Source: Acholeplasmataceae bacterium (GTDB lineage Bacteria; Bacillota_I; Bacilli_A; Acholeplasmatales; Acholeplasmataceae). Taken from it: DNA of 42,536 bases. Of this stretch, positions 24,230-34,040 are shown one piece after another. A program made the translations under genes and the position numbers. The stretch is from assembly GCA_018399615.1 (NCBI GenBank), contig JAGYNT010000003.1, forward strand, positions 1 through 42,536, written 5' to 3'. The notes under the pieces are model-generated. The model searched no databases. It was not told the DNA's origin and saw only the letters and a program-made list of their open reading frames with translations. Position 1 is the stretch's first letter, and every line of letters starts with the position of its first letter.

Positions 24230-24790
24230 ATGGAAGAATTTGGAATCGTATTGTTATTCGTAGGTATAATCGCCTTTTTCGTGGTCGTATGGATCATTAC
24301 GACAACAAACAGTTTCAGACGCATGCTCGTCAAGATCGACGAATCCGAATCAAGCATCGACGTCGCACTGACGAAGCGCTTCGACCTTCTGACCAAGATG
24401 TTTCAGGCAACCAAGGGATACATGAAGCACGAACAGGAAACGCTTGAGAAAGTCGTCAAACTGAGACAGCCCGGGCATTCCGCGAGCATCAATGAAAAAC
24501 AGGAATTCGCCAATGAGGTATCCAAAGGATTGCAAAGACTCAACGTCGTCGTCGAACAATATCCCGATCTGAAAGCCTCGCAGAACGTTCTCAAGTTACA
24601 GGATGCCGCGTTCGATGTCGAAGAAAACCTGCAGGCTTCCCGTCGCGTCTACAATTCGAACGTATCCTATTACAACCAGAAAGTCGTCGTCTTTCCAAGC
24701 AACATCATCGCGCGTTGGAAGAACTTCGGCAAGCGTGATTTCTTCGAAGCGGAAGAAGTCAAGAGACAGGATGTCGCATTCGATTTTTAG
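24230..24790 (+). CDS. lemA: LemA family protein
   Basis: LemA-family proteins are small membrane-anchored helical-bundle proteins of unknown molecular role. The 186 residues begin with a single N-terminal transmembrane helix (FGIVLLFVGIIAFFVVVWII). The extended helical domain with family features follows: LVKIDESESSIDVALTKRFDLLTKM, LQDAAFDVEENLQASRRVYNSNVSYYNQKVVVFPSNIIA, ending in the FF-E segment RDFFEAEE. The conserved RR-YN...N..-FP pattern is clear. It is paired with DUF3137 upstream, and a terminator follows the stop codon. Confidence 0.9.
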   Translation: MEEFGIVLLFVGIIAFFVVVWIITTTNSFRRMLVKIDESESSIDVALTKRFDLLTKMFQATKGYMKHEQETLEKVVKLRQPGHSASINEKQEFANEVSKGLQRLNVVVEQYPDLKASQNVLKLQDAAFDVEENLQASRRVYNSNVSYYNQKVVVFPSNIIARWKNFGKRDFFEAEEVKRQDVAFDF

Positions 24791-24795
24791 ATTTA

Positions 24796-24818
24796 AACGC
24801 CGAAAGGCGTTTTTTTTT
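24796..24818 (+). terminator. Intrinsic terminator after lemA
   Basis: AACGCC-GAAA-GGCGTT, a perfect stem with a GNRA loop, followed by a run of T. Confidence 0.93.
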
Positions 24819-24943
24819 GTCCGTATGCGTCGTTCGGCATGAAGAAGTCGGATCATGGAATATCCGATATACCCGTTTGTAAAAGGCATGTGTGAGACCG
24901 GATCCAAACGATTATGTTAAATCGTTGTAAAAGGCGTAATGAC

Positions 24944-24972
24944 TTGTCAAAAGCACCATATTATAGTATCAT
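24944..24972 (+). promoter_or_regulatory. Promoter of the secA operon
   Basis: TTGTCA (24944-24949), a 17-nt spacer, and TATCAT (24967-24972), 27 nt before the secA ATG. The preceding 125 nt after the lemA terminator holds no gene that I can support. Confidence 0.65.
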
Positions 24973-24999
24973 TAGAGAGAATGCAAAGGATGTGTATCT

Positions 25000-27471
25000 A
25001 TGTTGAAAAAGTGGTTTGATCCGGGTAAAAAGATATTGAAAGAAGCCAGAAAAATCGCGGAAGCGGTCTTCGAACTCGAAGATGACATGGCAGTGCTCGA
25101 TGACTCGGATTTCAAGAAGAAAACAGAGGAATTGAAACAACGATACGCGGAAGGCGAAAAGCTCGAGAGCTTGGAAGTCGAAGCGTATGCGCTCGTTCGC
25201 GAAGCGTCCAAGCGCGTCACGGGACTCGTTCCCTATTTCGTGCAGGTGCAGGGAGCGGCGAGTATCTTTCGGGGGAACATCGCCGAAATGAAAACCGGTG
25301 AAGGGAAGACGCTGACTGCCGTCATGCCGGCGTATCTGAACGCTTTGAACGGTGAAGGCGTTCACATCGTCACCGTCAACGAGTACCTCGCCTCACGTGA
25401 GGCGAACGGCGAGATCGGTGAGCTGTTTCGCTTTCTCGGGCTGACGGTCGGACTGAATCTGCGTGATATCACACGGGAACAGAAAAAGGAAGCATACGAC
25501 TGTGACATCCTCTATTCGACCAACAGTGAGCTCGGGTTCGACTATTTGCGCGATCACATGGTTCTCTATGCGCGCGACATGGTTGCCCGTCGTGGGCTCA
25601 ACTACGCGATCATCGATGAAGTCGACTCGATTCTGATCGATGAGGCGCGGACGCCTTTGATCATTTCCGGAGGCGCGAAACAGAATTACAATCTCTATCA
25701 GTCGGCCGACCGTTTCGCAAAATCATTGCGTGACGAGGACTTTGAGATCGATATCGAAGCCAAGACGATCGCGCTTACCCCTACCGGGATCAAACGGGCC
25801 GAACAGATCTTTCAACTCGACAATCTCTATGATCTCAGACACGTGACGCTCGTTCACCACATCAACAACGCGCTTCGTGCGAACTATATCATGTTCAGAG
25901 ACAAGGACTATGTCGTCGACAACGACGAAGTTCTGATCGTCGATCAGTTCACGGGACGTATTCTAAGAGGACGCCAGTTCAGCGAGGGGCTGCACCAGGC
26001 GCTCGAAGCGAAGGAAGGCGTACGGATCAAGAAGGAAACGACGACAGTCGCGACCATCACGTATCAGAACTTCTTCCGTATGTACAAGAAGCTTTCCGGT
26101 ATGACCGGTACCGCGAAAACCGAGGAAGACGAGTTCCGTGACATCTATAACATGGATGTCGTCGAAATACCGACCAATGAGCCCGTGATCCGTGACGATG
26201 AACCGGACTATATCTTCGCGAACATGAAAGACAAGTTCAACGCCTTGGTCGATGAGATCGAGCGACGTTATGAAATCGGTCAACCGATGCTGATCGGTAC
26301 GATCGCGGTTGAAACATCCGAAGACATTTCCCGCATGCTCAGGCAAAGACGGATTCCGCACGAAGTGCTGAATGCCAAAAACCATGAGCGTGAAGCGGAA
26401 ATCGTCGCCAAAGCGGGTTTGAAGAAATCGGTTACGATCGCGACCAATATGGCCGGTCGGGGAACCGACATCAAACTCGGTGAGGGCGTCGTCGAACTCG
26501 GCGGACTCGCCGTGATCGGCAGTGAACGACACGAATCACGTCGGATCGACAACCAGTTGCGCGGTCGAAGCGGTCGTCAGGGTGACCCGGGGTACTCCCG
26601 TTTCTACCTATCCGCCGAAGACGAACTGATGCAGCGTTTCGGGAGCGAGACGTTCAAACGACGGATCGAGATGCTCGAACGCATGAATACGACGGGTGAG
26701 CCGCTCGCTTCGAAAATGTTTTCCCGTTTTGTCGCCGGGGCCCAGAAGCGAATCGAAGGAAACAACTACGACGCCAGAAAGAACGTCCTCAAATACGATG
26801 ACGTCCTCAGGAAACAAAGAGAAGTCATCTATCAGGAACGCCGTGACGTCCTGACGCTCGACAGTATCGAAGACCATGTTCGGGATACGGTATCCAAGAG
26901 TATTTCGAGTGTTCTCGATCAGCACATCCACCCCGTCGGCAAGAATCAGTTCGAAATCGACGATGATGCGATCGTCGCCTATTTCAACGGCAATTATTTC
27001 CCACCGGAAACCTTGCACAAGGAGACCTTGCAGCAATACGACGAAGTCGAAGTCAAGGAATACATCGTCGCGCTTGCCAACCGCGAGATCGATCAGAAGA
27101 AAGAAAACGTCCCCGAGGCGGTTTTCAACGAGTTTCTCAAGGTCGTGATGTTGCGCGTCATCGATACGTACTGGATGCGTCACATCGACGCGATGAGCGA
27201 ACTCAGACAAGGCGTTTCCCTGCAGTCCTACGGTCAGGACAATCCTCTGACCATCTATCAGAGCGAAGGGTTGCGCATGTTCAACGATATGGTCAACAAC
27301 ATCGCCAGAGACGTCACGCGCTATGTCCTGCGGGCACAGATCCAATACAACGTCGAACGTGAGGCCGTCGTCAAGAACACATCGACCAACCAGGGACGGA
27401 CGGATTCGGGGAAACCGAGGAAACCGAAAGTCAGAAAGAACCGAAACCAGAGAAATCTGCCCTGGCGCTAA
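25000..27471 (+). CDS. secA: Preprotein translocase ATPase SecA
   Basis: SecA drives preproteins through SecYEG. The 823 residues include Walker A AEMKTGEGKTLTA (about residue 95-107), DEAD-type motif IIDEVDSILIDEARTPLIISGG, VDQFTGRILRGRQFSEGLHQALEAKEG, FFRMYKKLSGMTGTAKTE, ATNMAGRGTDIKLGEGV, and NQLRGRSGRQGDPG; the helical scaffold/wing parts follow. The C-terminus ends in a basic tail (KPKVRKNRNQRNLPWR) and lacks the CxCx8(H/C)C zinc-binding motif that many SecAs use for SecB or lipid contact. Such loss is known in some lineages. Start ATG has AAAGGATG upstream. First gene of a five-gene operon; an AAGGAG site leads into prfB 11 nt later. Confidence 0.97.
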   Translation: MLKKWFDPGKKILKEARKIAEAVFELEDDMAVLDDSDFKKKTEELKQRYAEGEKLESLEVEAYALVREASKRVTGLVPYFVQVQGAASIFRGNIAEMKTGEGKTLTAVMPAYLNALNGEGVHIVTVNEYLASREANGEIGELFRFLGLTVGLNLRDITREQKKEAYDCDILYSTNSELGFDYLRDHMVLYARDMVARRGLNYAIIDEVDSILIDEARTPLIISGGAKQNYNLYQSADRFAKSLRDEDFEIDIEAKTIALTPTGIKRAEQIFQLDNLYDLRHVTLVHHINNALRANYIMFRDKDYVVDNDEVLIVDQFTGRILRGRQFSEGLHQALEAKEGVRIKKETTTVATITYQNFFRMYKKLSGMTGTAKTEEDEFRDIYNMDVVEIPTNEPVIRDDEPDYIFANMKDKFNALVDEIERRYEIGQPMLIGTIAVETSEDISRMLRQRRIPHEVLNAKNHEREAEIVAKAGLKKSVTIATNMAGRGTDIKLGEGVVELGGLAVIGSERHESRRIDNQLRGRSGRQGDPGYSRFYLSAEDELMQRFGSETFKRRIEMLERMNTTGEPLASKMFSRFVAGAQKRIEGNNYDARKNVLKYDDVLRKQREVIYQERRDVLTLDSIEDHVRDTVSKSISSVLDQHIHPVGKNQFEIDDDAIVAYFNGNYFPPETLHKETLQQYDEVEVKEYIVALANREIDQKKENVPEAVFNEFLKVVMLRVIDTYWMRHIDAMSELRQGVSLQSYGQDNPLTIYQSEGLRMFNDMVNNIARDVTRYVLRAQIQYNVEREAVVKNTSTNQGRTDSGKPRKPKVRKNRNQRNLPWR

Positions 27472-27482
27472 GGAGATCAACC

Positions 27483-28580
27483 ATGGAACGGTACGAAGTA
27501 CATAAAGTCCTCGCGGAATACGAGGATACGCTCGAATCGCTGAGAAACGCGATCGATCCCGACACGCTTCTCAAACGTTATCAGGATCTGAATGCCGTCA
27601 TGCAGGATCCGGAATTCTGGAAGAACACGAAAGAAGCGAAGAAAACGTCGAAGGAAGCCAACCAGATCAAAGGGAAAGTCGACGCTTTGAAGAAACTCGA
27701 GAATGACTACCAAAACGTCGTCGACTGGTTCGAGATCGCCGAGGAACAGTCCGAAGAATGGAGCATTCTCGAAACCGATATCGATCGCCTCAGAAAAGAA
27801 CTCAAGGCCTTTGAAATCGAAACGCTTCTGAACGGACCTTATGACGATTCGAACGCGATCGTCGAACTGCACCCCGGTGCCGGTGGCACCGAGGCGCAGG
27901 ACTGGTGCGACATGCTCTTTCGCATGTATCAGCACTATGCTCAGAAAAAGAGCTACAAGGTCGAGATTCTCGACTATCAGAGCGGTGATGAAGCGGGGAT
28001 CAAGAGCGTGACGATGCACGTCAAGGGACCCTATGCCTACGGCTATCTGAAAGCCGAGCGTGGTGTGCACCGTCTGGTGCGCATTTCCCCCTTCGACTCG
28101 AATGCGCGTCGCCATACCTCGTTCGCATCGGTCGACATCATGCCCGAACTCGATGATGAGATCGAACTCGACATCAAGGACGATGAACTCAAGATCGACG
28201 TCTATCGAAGCAGCGGAGCCGGAGGTCAATCGGTCAACACGACGGATTCGGCCGTTCGGATCACCCATTTGCCTTCGGGAATCGTGGTGACCTGCCAGAA
28301 CGAACGGAGCCAGATCAAAAATCGGGAAACCGCGCTGTCGATTCTCAAAGCGAAACTCATGCAGGAAGAAATCCGTCGGCAGGAAGAAGAAGTCAAGTCG
28401 ATCAAGGGCGAACAAAAGGACATCGCCTGGGGTTCGCAGATTCGCTCCTACGTCTTTCACCCCTATCAGATGGTCAAGGACCACCGGACGAACCACGAGA
28501 TCGGAAACGTCGAAGCGGTCATGGACGGGGACCTGGATGCCCTGATCAACGCCTATCTCAAAAAGGGTGATGCATCGTGA
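27483..28580 (+). CDS. prfB: Peptide chain release factor 2
   Basis: RF2 releases peptides at UGA and UAA stops. The 365 residues carry the anticodon-like SPF tripeptide (VRISPFDSNARRHTSF) and the catalytic GGQ loop (RSSGAGGQSVNTTDSAVRITHLPSG). The whole protein is in one frame: the programmed +1 frameshift site that many bacteria use near codon 25 is absent. Its presence, with TGA stops in the window, shows UGA is a stop codon here. Placement directly after secA is typical of Bacillota. The stop overlaps the next start (GTGA). Confidence 0.96.
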   Translation: MERYEVHKVLAEYEDTLESLRNAIDPDTLLKRYQDLNAVMQDPEFWKNTKEAKKTSKEANQIKGKVDALKKLENDYQNVVDWFEIAEEQSEEWSILETDIDRLRKELKAFEIETLLNGPYDDSNAIVELHPGAGGTEAQDWCDMLFRMYQHYAQKKSYKVEILDYQSGDEAGIKSVTMHVKGPYAYGYLKAERGVHRLVRISPFDSNARRHTSFASVDIMPELDDEIELDIKDDELKIDVYRSSGAGGQSVNTTDSAVRITHLPSGIVVTCQNERSQIKNRETALSILKAKLMQEEIRRQEEEVKSIKGEQKDIAWGSQIRSYVFHPYQMVKDHRTNHEIGNVEAVMDGDLDALINAYLKKGDAS

Positions 28581-29449
28581 ACAAACGCAAGCTCAAGGAA
28601 TGGACGGAGATCTCATTAGGCGTTTTCGTGCTTTCCGCGGGCTTTTATTTCTTTTTGTTGCCGCAGGCGCTCGTCATCGGTGGTGTCATGGGGGTTGCCG
28701 TTTTTTTCAAGGAAATCATTTCCGTCAGTCTTTTCATCTATATCGTCAACGGTGCTCTGCTGATCATCGGACTGATCTTTCTGGGAGGGGTTTTCTTCTG
28801 GAAAACGATCTATGCATCGCTCCTTTCACCGAGCATTCTTTTCATGTTCGAGCTCTTCATTGAAGAGGATGTCATCATGAGGCACTTGTCGGAAAGTCCG
28901 CTTCTGATCGGTACGGCGTTCGGCGGACTGCTCGTCGGTCTCGGTCTCGGTCTGGTCCTTCGAAACAACGGGACGACCGGAGGCATCGATATCATTCAGA
29001 AGATCGCCAACAAGTATCTCAAGATCCCCTTTTCCTGGGCGATGTATGCCACGGATGGAACGATCATTCTCATCGCGATGATCATCGACTTGCAGCTCGG
29101 TCTCTATGCGGTCTTCGCCATGCTTATTTCCGGTTTCATCATCGACCGGGTGGCGATCGAGGGGAGAGCCGGTTATACGGTTTTCATCGTGACGCTCAAG
29201 GGTCCGGATATCCAGGGAGAAATCTATCGGCGACTGAGACGGGGATTGACCAGGGTGCGCGTCATCGGCGGGTATTCCGGGTCCGAACGGGACATGATCA
29301 TCTGTACCGTCAACCGTGTTCAGCTCTATCCGTTCAAATTGTTGATCAAAGAAATCGATCCCGAAGCGTTCACCTTCGTCACCAAGACGAAAGAAGCGCT
29401 CGGAGAAGGATTCAGCAGGGAGGCATACGCATGGCAGGCAAAAGGCTAG
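28577..29449 (+). CDS. YitT family membrane protein
   Basis: A 290-residue member of the YitT/DUF2179 family. The first two thirds hold about five transmembrane helices (GVFVLSAGFYFFLLPQALVIGGVMG, LFIYIVNGALLIIGLIFLGGVFF, LIGTAFGGLLVGLGLGLVLRNNGTTGGIDII, MYATDGTIILIAMIIDL, VFAMLISGFIIDRV). The NNGTTGGIDII segment is a family signature. The last 80 residues are the DUF2179 cytoplasmic domain (YTVFIVTL...RGLTRVRVIGGYSGSERDMIICTVNR). Transport has been suggested for the family but the substrate is unknown. Start is GTG 28577 behind AAAGGGTG, overlapping prfB. Confidence 0.9.
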   Translation: MNKRKLKEWTEISLGVFVLSAGFYFFLLPQALVIGGVMGVAVFFKEIISVSLFIYIVNGALLIIGLIFLGGVFFWKTIYASLLSPSILFMFELFIEEDVIMRHLSESPLLIGTAFGGLLVGLGLGLVLRNNGTTGGIDIIQKIANKYLKIPFSWAMYATDGTIILIAMIIDLQLGLYAVFAMLISGFIIDRVAIEGRAGYTVFIVTLKGPDIQGEIYRRLRRGLTRVRVIGGYSGSERDMIICTVNRVQLYPFKLLIKEIDPEAFTFVTKTKEALGEGFSREAYAWQAKG

Positions 29450-30942
29450 GAATCATTTTCATCGCGGCGGTCATACTCGCCTTTCTTACGGGACTCTACG
29501 CATCGCGCATCGTCGTGATCAACCCGACCGAGGGGGGAGAAGATCTTTTTTCATATATCAACGAGCGTTTCGACGAATATTACTACTACGACATCGATGA
29601 TCAGAATCGAAACGAGGCATTCGTTGCCCAGATGGAAGCGATCATCGACGCCTATGCGGACGCCAACAACGACCCCTATACGAGACTTTCACGGACACCC
29701 GTCGGTATCGCACCGGGTGACGCCGAGCGGTTTGTGGGTCTGGGCATCAACTATCAGCAGGAAGGAAACGATCTGCGCGTGCACTACGTGCAGCACGGCA
29801 GTCAGGCATTCAACAATCTCTATCCGAACGACCTGATCGTCGGTGTCGAACGGGAAGGCGAAGACGTCTTTTTCGATACGCTTCGAAGCCATCAGGACGC
29901 GTTGGACCACATCCGGGCCGAGGAAGGCGAAACGCGGACGTTGCTCGTCCGAGATCCCGATCAGACGATGCATCGCGTCCGGATCGAATTCCGGGAAATT
30001 CTGACACCGACCGCCTATTCGACGGATCTGGGATCCGATGAACTGGGCTATATCCGGATCACGCAGTTCTCCGCTTACCGTGAAAACGTCACGGCCGGGA
30101 CGAACACCGTCTTCGCCGATGTCCTTTTGGAACTCGAACAGGGGAAATTCATGGAGGATACGGAAAACAAAACGCTCATCATCGACCTGAGAGACAATCC
30201 CGGTGGCGCGCTCACCGCGCTTCACAATCTCGAAGTGAAGGGTTTGTTGCCGGGGATCATTCAACAACTCTTCGTCAAGGACATCGAACGCCCGGTATTC
30301 GAGATGATCGACAAAAACGATGCGAACCGAACATTTCTTGGCGGACTGACATCCGCCAAAGCTTATGACATCGTCGCCCTTGTCAACGAGAACACCGCAT
30401 CCGCCGCCGAAGTGCTCGCCGCCGGACTGAGGGAATATGCCGGATATGAACTCTACGGGACGCCCACGTTCGGCAAGGGTGTCTATCAGAATACCCTATC
30501 GCTCAATGAGATCGACGGTGTAGAGTACGCTCTCGTCTACACCGAAGGCGAGTGGTTCTATGGCGACAGACAGAATGTCTCTTCCGATCCGCTTGAGGTC
30601 AACCTCATCGAGCAGAGCGGTTTTCATACGTTGCCTCTCCCCTTTTACGAGGGTTATCTCGCATTCGATTCGGTTTTGCCGGGTCTGGGAACCTATCAGG
30701 CGTTTTTGAATGTCTATTACGACTTGGAGGGTGACGATGCCCTCCGCGTGGACGGCTATTTCGATCGGGCGACCGAGGAGGCCTTTAAACGCTATCAGGG
30801 CGACCTCGGGCTTGACGTGACCGGGGCGTTGGACCGGATGACGGCGATGAGCATCCACGATGTCTATCTTGAGAAAACGAACGATCCCGCTGCCGATGTC
30901 CAGTTGCAGGCGCTGATCGACCACTTGCTCGACGCGTCATGA
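29431..30942 (+). CDS. S41 family C-terminal processing peptidase with PG-binding domain
   Basis: A CtpA/CtpB-type serine protease of 503 residues. It has an N-terminal membrane anchor (LGIIFIAAVILAFLTGLYAS), a PDZ domain (FVGLGINYQQEGNDLRVHYVQHGSQAF...NDLIVGV), and the S41 catalytic core (LGYIRITQFSA, TLIIDLRDNPGGALTALH). The Ser-Lys dyad is clear: Ser324 in ENTASAAEVLA and Lys349 in TFGKGVYQ. The C-terminal 80 residues form a peptidoglycan-binding-like helical domain (LRVDGYFDRATEEAFKRYQGDLGLDVTGALDRMT). It acts outside the membrane on envelope proteins. Its ATG lies 19 nt inside yitT, and its stop overlaps recX (ATGA). Confidence 0.93.
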   Translation: MAGKRLGIIFIAAVILAFLTGLYASRIVVINPTEGGEDLFSYINERFDEYYYYDIDDQNRNEAFVAQMEAIIDAYADANNDPYTRLSRTPVGIAPGDAERFVGLGINYQQEGNDLRVHYVQHGSQAFNNLYPNDLIVGVEREGEDVFFDTLRSHQDALDHIRAEEGETRTLLVRDPDQTMHRVRIEFREILTPTAYSTDLGSDELGYIRITQFSAYRENVTAGTNTVFADVLLELEQGKFMEDTENKTLIIDLRDNPGGALTALHNLEVKGLLPGIIQQLFVKDIERPVFEMIDKNDANRTFLGGLTSAKAYDIVALVNENTASAAEVLAAGLREYAGYELYGTPTFGKGVYQNTLSLNEIDGVEYALVYTEGEWFYGDRQNVSSDPLEVNLIEQSGFHTLPLPFYEGYLAFDSVLPGLGTYQAFLNVYYDLEGDDALRVDGYFDRATEEAFKRYQGDLGLDVTGALDRMTAMSIHDVYLEKTNDPAADVQLQALIDHLLDAS

Positions 30943-31685
30943 AAAGGGTTGAAAGCATCCTTGTCAAGGACAGGAAAAGGCATGTCGTCATCGACGGCAG
31001 TGCATATCCGATCGAATTCGAGCTGATCGGGAAATACCGGCTTCGACCGGGCAGGGAGCTGAGCGACGGCGAACTTTTCGAACTGCTCGGCGAAAACGAA
31101 CGCGTCCTATACGACAAGCTCGCCATCCGTCGTCTGAAAAGCATGCGGACGGAATACGAACTCGCTTCCTATCTTGAGAACAAGGGCGCTTCGAAAAAGC
31201 TTGTCCGTGAACTCATGGACATCTATCGGACAAAGAAGTACGTCGATGATGACGCCTACGCATCCTATTATGTCGAAACCAGGAAACGTAGCGAAGGACC
31301 GCGCAAGATCGAAGAAAAACTCAAGGAAAAGGGTGTTTCCTCGGTCATAATCGAGAAAGTTCTGAACTATGACAGTTACGAGATCGTCTTTGATCTGATC
31401 AAAAAGCGGATCGAGACCAATCGTACGAAAAACAGAAAGAAACTCGTTTTGAGTCTGAAGACGCATTTCGTCGGCAAGGGCTTTTCTTTGGAAGTCGTCG
31501 ATGACGCGATCCGGCATGCGCTTCGCTACTACGCCGCCGATGAACAAGCCTTGTTGAAAAAGGATTATGAGAAGTTGGTTGTCGCTTACGAGAAAAAAAT
31601 GGATCGAGCGACGCTCGAACCATTCATCAGACAAAAACTCTATCAGAAAGGATACGCGTACGAGGACATCAAAAAGTTATTCTGA
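30939..31685 (+). CDS. recX: Regulatory protein RecX
   Basis: RecX binds RecA filaments and modulates recombination and the SOS response. The 248 residues have the three-helix repeat pattern (ALRRLKSMRTEYELASYLENKGA-like, YVDDDAYASYYVETRKRSEGPRKIEEKLKEKGV, and later KKLVLSLKTHFVGKGFSLEVVDDAI, LEPFIRQKLYQKGYAYEDIKKLF), the longer form usual in Bacillota. It starts within the stop of the S41 gene (ATGA) and is the last gene of the secA operon. Its 3' end overlaps the convergent GH3 gene by 9 nt with no visible terminator. Confidence 0.9.
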   Translation: MKRVESILVKDRKRHVVIDGSAYPIEFELIGKYRLRPGRELSDGELFELLGENERVLYDKLAIRRLKSMRTEYELASYLENKGASKKLVRELMDIYRTKKYVDDDAYASYYVETRKRSEGPRKIEEKLKEKGVSSVIIEKVLNYDSYEIVFDLIKKRIETNRTKNRKKLVLSLKTHFVGKGFSLEVVDDAIRHALRYYAADEQALLKKDYEKLVVAYEKKMDRATLEPFIRQKLYQKGYAYEDIKKLF

Positions 31686-34040
31686 TGTCCTTTTTCGATA
31701 GGATTTCAAAGCTTTCAGATAGCGTCTGTTAAGCAGGTGAATCAGCGCATCGACCACCTCATGCCTGACGTGTCCGAAGGAGACGAGACCTTTCAGGGGT
31801 AGGGACTTGATGAACGCTTCGGTCATTTTCCGTTCGGCCGGATCGCTAATCGTTGAAAGCTCTTTTTTCATGATCCGGTTCAAAATGATTTTTCCGATCA
31901 GGCGGTAGGACAGATCGGAAAGCGGGGATGTGCGCGTATAGGGAAAGATACCCACGTCCTTTTTCAGTCGCGTCCCGTATAGAGATTCGAAGTCCTCGTC
32001 GGTCGGAAGAAACAGAGCGTCGATCGCATCGTAGGGTGACTCGACTTTCGGACGTGTTACGCCCTCGATCAAAACCTGACCTTGAAGCCTTATGTCTTCG
32101 GAAGAGGCACCGACCAGTAGGTCGTATGTCCCGCCTTCTTTGACGAAACGACGGTCCTTGACGTCGTAGTATTCGAACGACCTTCGGTCGAGTTCGATCG
32201 TGACCTCTTCGGCTTCGTTCGGTGCGATTTCGATTTTGGAAAATCCGCGTAAAACGACCTTCGGTCGATAGACGGAAGAGTCGGCTTTCGCGACGTAGAT
32301 CTGAACGACTTCCTTGCCGGTTCTGATCCCTTCGTTTCGGATCGTGCAGGACACGGTTACCCGATCATGATCGGATTCGATCCTGAGATTTTCATAGTTG
32401 AACGTGGTATAGCTGAGCCCGTATCCGAAGGGAAACAGCGGTTTCAAAGCGACGGAACGGACGTAACGATAACCGACGTATAAGCCTTCTTTGTAGATGA
32501 CGCGTCTTGTGCCGGGAAAAAAGTGGTCGGAAAGCAGTTCGAGGTGGTTGTTTGGAAACGTTTCGGCGAGTTTGCCGGAAGGGTTGGTCTTGCCGTAGAT
32601 CAGATCGAGGATGGCACCGGCTTGTCCCTGACCGCCGAGATAGCACTCGAAGACCGCGTTGACGCGATCAAGCCAAGGCATGGTGACGGGGGCGCCATTC
32701 GAAAGGAAGACGACGACATGGTCGTGGTTCAGGGCGAGCGCTTCGATCAGTCGGTTCTGTGTCTCGGGAAGGTCCAGTGTGTCCCGGTCGTATCCTTCGG
32801 CTTCGTCGATGTCGAAAAGTCCGGCGAAAACCAGGGCGACCTCGTGCTTTTTCGCGCATTGGACGGCGCGGGTGATCATCGTTTCATCGACATCCTTCCG
32901 ATTAAGACGATACCCTTGTTCATAGGACATCTCGACATCGGGATATTCCCGCTTCAAGACGTCGAGAAAGGATTCGAGACGGGTCGGTTCGACCCGTGAA
33001 CTGCCACCGCCCTGATAGCGCGGGTGTTTCGCGAAAGCGCCAATCACGGCGAGATCTTTATTCGGGTCGAGCGGCAGGATGCCGTCGTTTTTCAGCAAGA
33101 CCATCGAATCGGCGGCGACTTCTCGGGCAAAGGCGTGGTGTCGATCGGGATCGAATGTCTTCGTCTTTTGATCTTTGCGCGTCTTTTCGATGAGTTCGAG
33201 GATGCGTCGAACCGTATCATTCAGGACGCTTTCGTCGAGGTCCCCGTTTTGGACGGCTTCGACGATTTTTTGATCGTTGATGCCTTTGCTCGAAGGCATT
33301 TCGAGATCCTGGGTCGCCTTGATGCCGCGCACGCGATCGTTGATTCCTCCCCAATCGGTAACGGTTGTGCCGGGATAGTTCCATGCGTCCCGCAAGATAT
33401 GTTTGAGCAGTTTCTCGTTTTCGGACGCGTAATCGCCGTTGATCCTGTTATAGGCGGTCATGATCGTCCACGGATTCGACTTCTTGATCGCGATTTCGAA
33501 CGCCTCGAGATAGAGTTCATGCATCGTACGTTCATCGACGATCGTGTCGACGAACATTCTCGACGTTTCCTGATTGTTGCAGGCATAGTGCTTGAGAGAA
33601 GCTCCGACCCGCTCTTTTTGCAGTCCCGTGACCATCGCGGCCGCCGCGTGTCCCGAAAGATAGGGGTCCTCGCTGAAATATTCGAAGTTTCGACCACCGA
33701 AAGGGTGTCTCTTCAAATTCGTTCCCGGCCCCAAAACGACATCGATGTTCTTGGATTTCGCTTCGATCGCGAGATGCCTGCCGACTTCTTCGATCCGTTT
33801 CAGATCCCACGTCGAGGCGAGATTCACCGCGGGCGGATAGCAGGTCGCCGGTTCGCTTTCCCTGATTCCGACATCATCCATCGATCCCGCATGCTTCCGA
33901 AGACCGTGGGGACCGTCGGTCATCAGTATGCTCGGGATACCGAGACGTTCGATCGGTTTGGTATGCCATACATCCTGTCCCGAACAGAGTGACGCTTTCT
34001 CTTCGAGCGTCATCTTTTCAATCGTTTTGTCGATATCCAT
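31677..34040 (-). CDS. Glycoside hydrolase family 3 beta-glucosidase
   Basis: A 787-residue GH3 enzyme that hydrolyses beta-linked glucosides or related sugars. It has the N-terminal (beta/alpha) domain (LLMTDGPHGLRK-type motif ILMTDGPHGLRKH, VLGPGTNLKRHPFGGRNFEYFSEDPYLSG, SLKHYACNNQE), the nucleophile Asp in GTTVTDWGGIND, and a second alpha/beta domain (GYDRDTLDLPETQ, FLSNGAPVTMPWLDRVNAVFECYLGGQ, FPFGYGLSYTTFNY). A fibronectin-III-like C-domain (VSCTIRNEGIRTGKEVVQIYV) follows. There is no signal peptide, so it is cytoplasmic and probably acts on imported oligosaccharides. Start ATG follows AAAAGGAGAACGAC. It is a single minus-strand gene between plus-strand operons; no sugar transporter is adjacent. 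Confidence 0.94.
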   Translation of the reverse strand: MDIDKTIEKMTLEEKASLCSGQDVWHTKPIERLGIPSILMTDGPHGLRKHAGSMDDVGIRESEPATCYPPAVNLASTWDLKRIEEVGRHLAIEAKSKNIDVVLGPGTNLKRHPFGGRNFEYFSEDPYLSGHAAAAMVTGLQKERVGASLKHYACNNQETSRMFVDTIVDERTMHELYLEAFEIAIKKSNPWTIMTAYNRINGDYASENEKLLKHILRDAWNYPGTTVTDWGGINDRVRGIKATQDLEMPSSKGINDQKIVEAVQNGDLDESVLNDTVRRILELIEKTRKDQKTKTFDPDRHHAFAREVAADSMVLLKNDGILPLDPNKDLAVIGAFAKHPRYQGGGSSRVEPTRLESFLDVLKREYPDVEMSYEQGYRLNRKDVDETMITRAVQCAKKHEVALVFAGLFDIDEAEGYDRDTLDLPETQNRLIEALALNHDHVVVFLSNGAPVTMPWLDRVNAVFECYLGGQGQAGAILDLIYGKTNPSGKLAETFPNNHLELLSDHFFPGTRRVIYKEGLYVGYRYVRSVALKPLFPFGYGLSYTTFNYENLRIESDHDRVTVSCTIRNEGIRTGKEVVQIYVAKADSSVYRPKVVLRGFSKIEIAPNEAEEVTIELDRRSFEYYDVKDRRFVKEGGTYDLLVGASSEDIRLQGQVLIEGVTRPKVESPYDAIDALFLPTDEDFESLYGTRLKKDVGIFPYTRTSPLSDLSYRLIGKIILNRIMKKELSTISDPAERKMTEAFIKSLPLKGLVSFGHVRHEVVDALIHLLNRRYLKALKSYRKRTSE

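Noticed and set aside
27400-27471. Possible lost zinc motif at the secA C-terminus through a frameshift
   Set aside because: Other frames here do not give a CPCGSGKK-like sequence; simple absence of the motif is the better reading.
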